A stretch of DNA of 15,627 bases, from positions 44,185 through 59,811 of the forward strand of contig DJPQ01000028.1 of the NCBI GenBank assembly GCA_002439805.1, written 5' to 3'. The position numbers were made by a program, and so were the translations under genes. The notes beneath the pieces are model-generated. The model was not told where the DNA came from. It made no database searches and was given only the letters and a program-made list of their open reading frames with translations. How positions within the stretch are numbered: position 1 is the first letter of the stretch; every line of letters begins with the position of its first letter. Shown here piece by piece: positions 13,973 through 15,627 of this stretch. The DNA comes from Bacteroidales bacterium UBA6408 (GTDB lineage: Bacteria; Bacteroidota; Bacteroidia; Bacteroidales; UBA932).

Positions 13973-15627
13973 ATCTGTACCCCGAAAATCAGCTGCCTCG
14001 TCGATGGGTACCAGTTCCTCGAACCCGTCGCTCCCGGCGTAAGCCCGTTGACGCTGTAGCTTTCCGGATTCACGCCGCTGAATTTCGTGAATGTGAGGAG
14101 ATTGCGTCCCGTGAGATAGAGCCTTGCCTTTTGGATATATTTTCTGTCGATGCTGAGGGTATATCCGAAATTCACCATATCCAGCTTCACATAGTCTCCC
14201 TTTTCGAGGAAATAGTCGCAGACGACGGGATTTCCCTTGATTTTCGCATTCTTCGTGTATGCCGCCTTCATCACATTGCCGACGACGTCCGGAACTCCGT
14301 AATAAAATTCGTGGATATTGAATATGTCATATCCGAACGCTCCTCGGAAATAGAGCGAGAGGTCGAATCCCTTGTATCTGAATGTATGCGTCATGGATGC
14401 CGTGAATTTCGGGAGTCCGTTCCCGACCTCGACCCTGTCCGCGTCAGTCGCGTCCGAAGCCAGTTTGTAGTTGCCGTCACGGTCGTATATCACGAAATCC
14501 CCTGCCTCGTTGAATCCGGCGAACTTCCACATATAATATGTACCCAGCCTCTTCCCCTCCTCGATTCTCTGGAGATAGTGGAAAGGAAACGGGTCTTCGG
14601 TTCCCGCGACGTCGTAGTATTTCTGCCCGACATATTCGGAATTGGAGAAGGACACGAAGCGGTTGTCCATCGTGGATCCGGCCAGGTCAATCGTGTAGCC
14701 GAAGTCCTTCGTCTTCACGGCCTCGGCGTGGAGGTCGAACTCGAAGCCGCTGTTCTTCATTGTGCCCACGTTCACGAATGTTGTGGAGAAGAGGTATGGC
14801 GGGATAGGCACATTGTAGTCTCCGAGCAGATCCTTCTGCGTGCGGTTGAACCAGTTGAGCGAGCCGGCAAGGCGGTTGCCGAAGAGGGCGAAGTCGAGCC
14901 CGACGTTCCAGTTGATGCCCTTCTCCCAGCGAAGGTCGGGATTGACGTTCTTCGAGGCTCCCCAGACGGCGAACCACTGCCCGTTATAGTAATAGTCTCC
15001 GAAGCTACTCATTGTGTTGAGTGAGAGGTAGTTGTCGAAGTTCTGGTTTCCCGTCACGCCGAAGTCCGCCCTGATCTTCAGGTCATTGAGCCAATCTGAA
15101 GCGCCTCTCATGAAACTTTCCTGCGAGATTCTCCATCCGAGCGACGCTGCCGGAAAATTTCCCCACTTGTGATTTGCACCGAACTTTGACGAGCCCTCGT
15201 GACGCAGGGATGCCGTGGCGAGATATTTCCCCATCCAGTCGTAGCTCACCCGTCCGAAGAACGAAATCAGCTTTGAGTCGTTCTTATATGACCCCATTCC
15301 GACGAATCCCTCTTCTTTTGCCCATTCGCCGCTCGCTAGGTTGTTGTAGGTGAGTCCGTCATTCGCGAAATTCTTGTTCTCCGCGTTCATTCCGGAGTTG
15401 AGGAAATAGGAGTAGGAATATCCTATCATCGCCTTCACATTGTGCCCGTTGAACTCACGGTTGAAATTTCCGAGCCACTCGACCATGTATTGACTGCTCT
15501 TCGAGTATTTCTTCGACGCCTCCCCCTGATAGCCCTTGCTGTTGCCCTCGGTGTTCGTGGAAGGACGGAACCAACTGTCGTAGTTGTCAATCTGCTGGTC
15601 CGCGAAGGTCACCTGCGTCGAGAGCCA
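13963..15627 (-). CDS. SusC/RagA family TonB-dependent outer-membrane transporter (3' part)
   Basis: Only the C-terminal 554 residues are in the window; the frame is open to the right edge, where the first full codon is TGG at 15627-15625. Family proteins are about 1000 residues, so the signal peptide, carboxypeptidase-like domain, TonB box and plug lie outside. What is seen is the TonB-dependent barrel. Typical SusC sequences are SYDWMGKYLATASLRHEGSS, NFPAASLGWRISQESFM, LKIRADFGVTGNQNF, DLRWEKGINWNVGLDFALFGNRLAGSLNWFNR, FVNVGTMKNSGFEFDLHAEAV, and the C-terminal KARLYLTGRNLLTFTKFSGVNPE followed by a last strand ending VQIDF. The terminal Phe is the usual outer-membrane assembly signal. SusC imports oligosaccharides into the periplasm with energy from TonB, forming a complex with the downstream SusD. 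The promoter and any sigma/anti-sigma or hybrid regulator of the locus would lie beyond the window. Confidence 0.95.
   Translation of the reverse strand, partial: WLSTQVTFADQQIDNYDSWFRPSTNTEGNSKGYQGEASKKYSKSSQYMVEWLGNFNREFNGHNVKAMIGYSYSYFLNSGMNAENKNFANDGLTYNNLASGEWAKEEGFVGMGSYKNDSKLISFFGRVSYDWMGKYLATASLRHEGSSKFGANHKWGNFPAASLGWRISQESFMRGASDWLNDLKIRADFGVTGNQNFDNYLSLNTMSSFGDYYYNGQWFAVWGASKNVNPDLRWEKGINWNVGLDFALFGNRLAGSLNWFNRTQKDLLGDYNVPIPPYLFSTTFVNVGTMKNSGFEFDLHAEAVKTKDFGYTIDLAGSTMDNRFVSFSNSEYVGQKYYDVAGTEDPFPFHYLQRIEEGKRLGTYYMWKFAGFNEAGDFVIYDRDGNYKLASDATDADRVEVGNGLPKFTASMTHTFRYKGFDLSLYFRGAFGYDIFNIHEFYYGVPDVVGNVMKAAYTKNAKIKGNPVVCDYFLEKGDYVKLDMVNFGYTLSIDRKYIQKARLYLTGRNLLTFTKFSGVNPESYSVNGLTPGATGSRNWYPSTRQLIFGVQIDF

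Noticed and set aside
13876..15024. Plus-strand open frame (382 codons) opposite SusC
   Set aside because: Its composition is typical of the complement of a coding frame, and the minus strand encodes an unmistakable SusC barrel.

Overview
The window looks like a Bacteroidales chromosome segment of moderately high GC (third codon positions rich in G/C, more like Alistipes and relatives than low-GC Bacteroides). The evidence is a SusC/SusD/SusE-like set, a SusB-type GH97 enzyme, Mfa/FimA-type fimbrillin lipoproteins, a membrane-anchored AraC-like regulator, and TAnnTTTG (-7) promoter boxes. The genus is inference. All ten confident genes lie on the minus strand, so transcription runs from high to low coordinates. 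I see no tRNA, rRNA, CRISPR array, transposase or phage gene.

Right half (15627 to 7702): a polysaccharide utilization locus, entered inside its SusC gene. In transcription order it holds SusC (3' part only), SusD, a SusE/SusF-like glycan-binding lipoprotein, a clan GH-D (GH27-like) glycosidase whose start overlaps the previous stop, and a GH97 glycosidase with the complete set of SusB catalytic and calcium-binding glutamates. SusD and the SusE-like protein should bind an alpha-linked glycan at the surface, SusC should import oligosaccharides, and the two enzymes should trim alpha-linked glucose and/or galactose. No GH13 endo-amylase is in view. The SusC stop codon sits in a short repeat array that reiterates its last codons.

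Middle (7660 to 6266): a seven-helix membrane protein with a cytoplasmic AraC-like DNA-binding domain, with notable DNA on both sides. Its promoter lies inside a 23-bp imperfect inverted repeat. A 12-base piece of that repeat recurs upstream of the next operon, at nearly the same distance from another -7 box. This suggests one regulator acting on itself and on the fimbrial operon.

Left half (6205 to 245): a probable surface-fimbria operon. It encodes an outer-membrane beta-barrel protein, a FimB/Mfa2-like lipoprotein translationally coupled to it (ATGA overlap), a large fimbrillin with a C-terminal GLUG-type beta-helix (candidate tip adhesin), and two paralogous fimbrillin lipoproteins (candidate shaft or accessory pilins). 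The last ~240 bases hold a strong hairpin and no confident gene.
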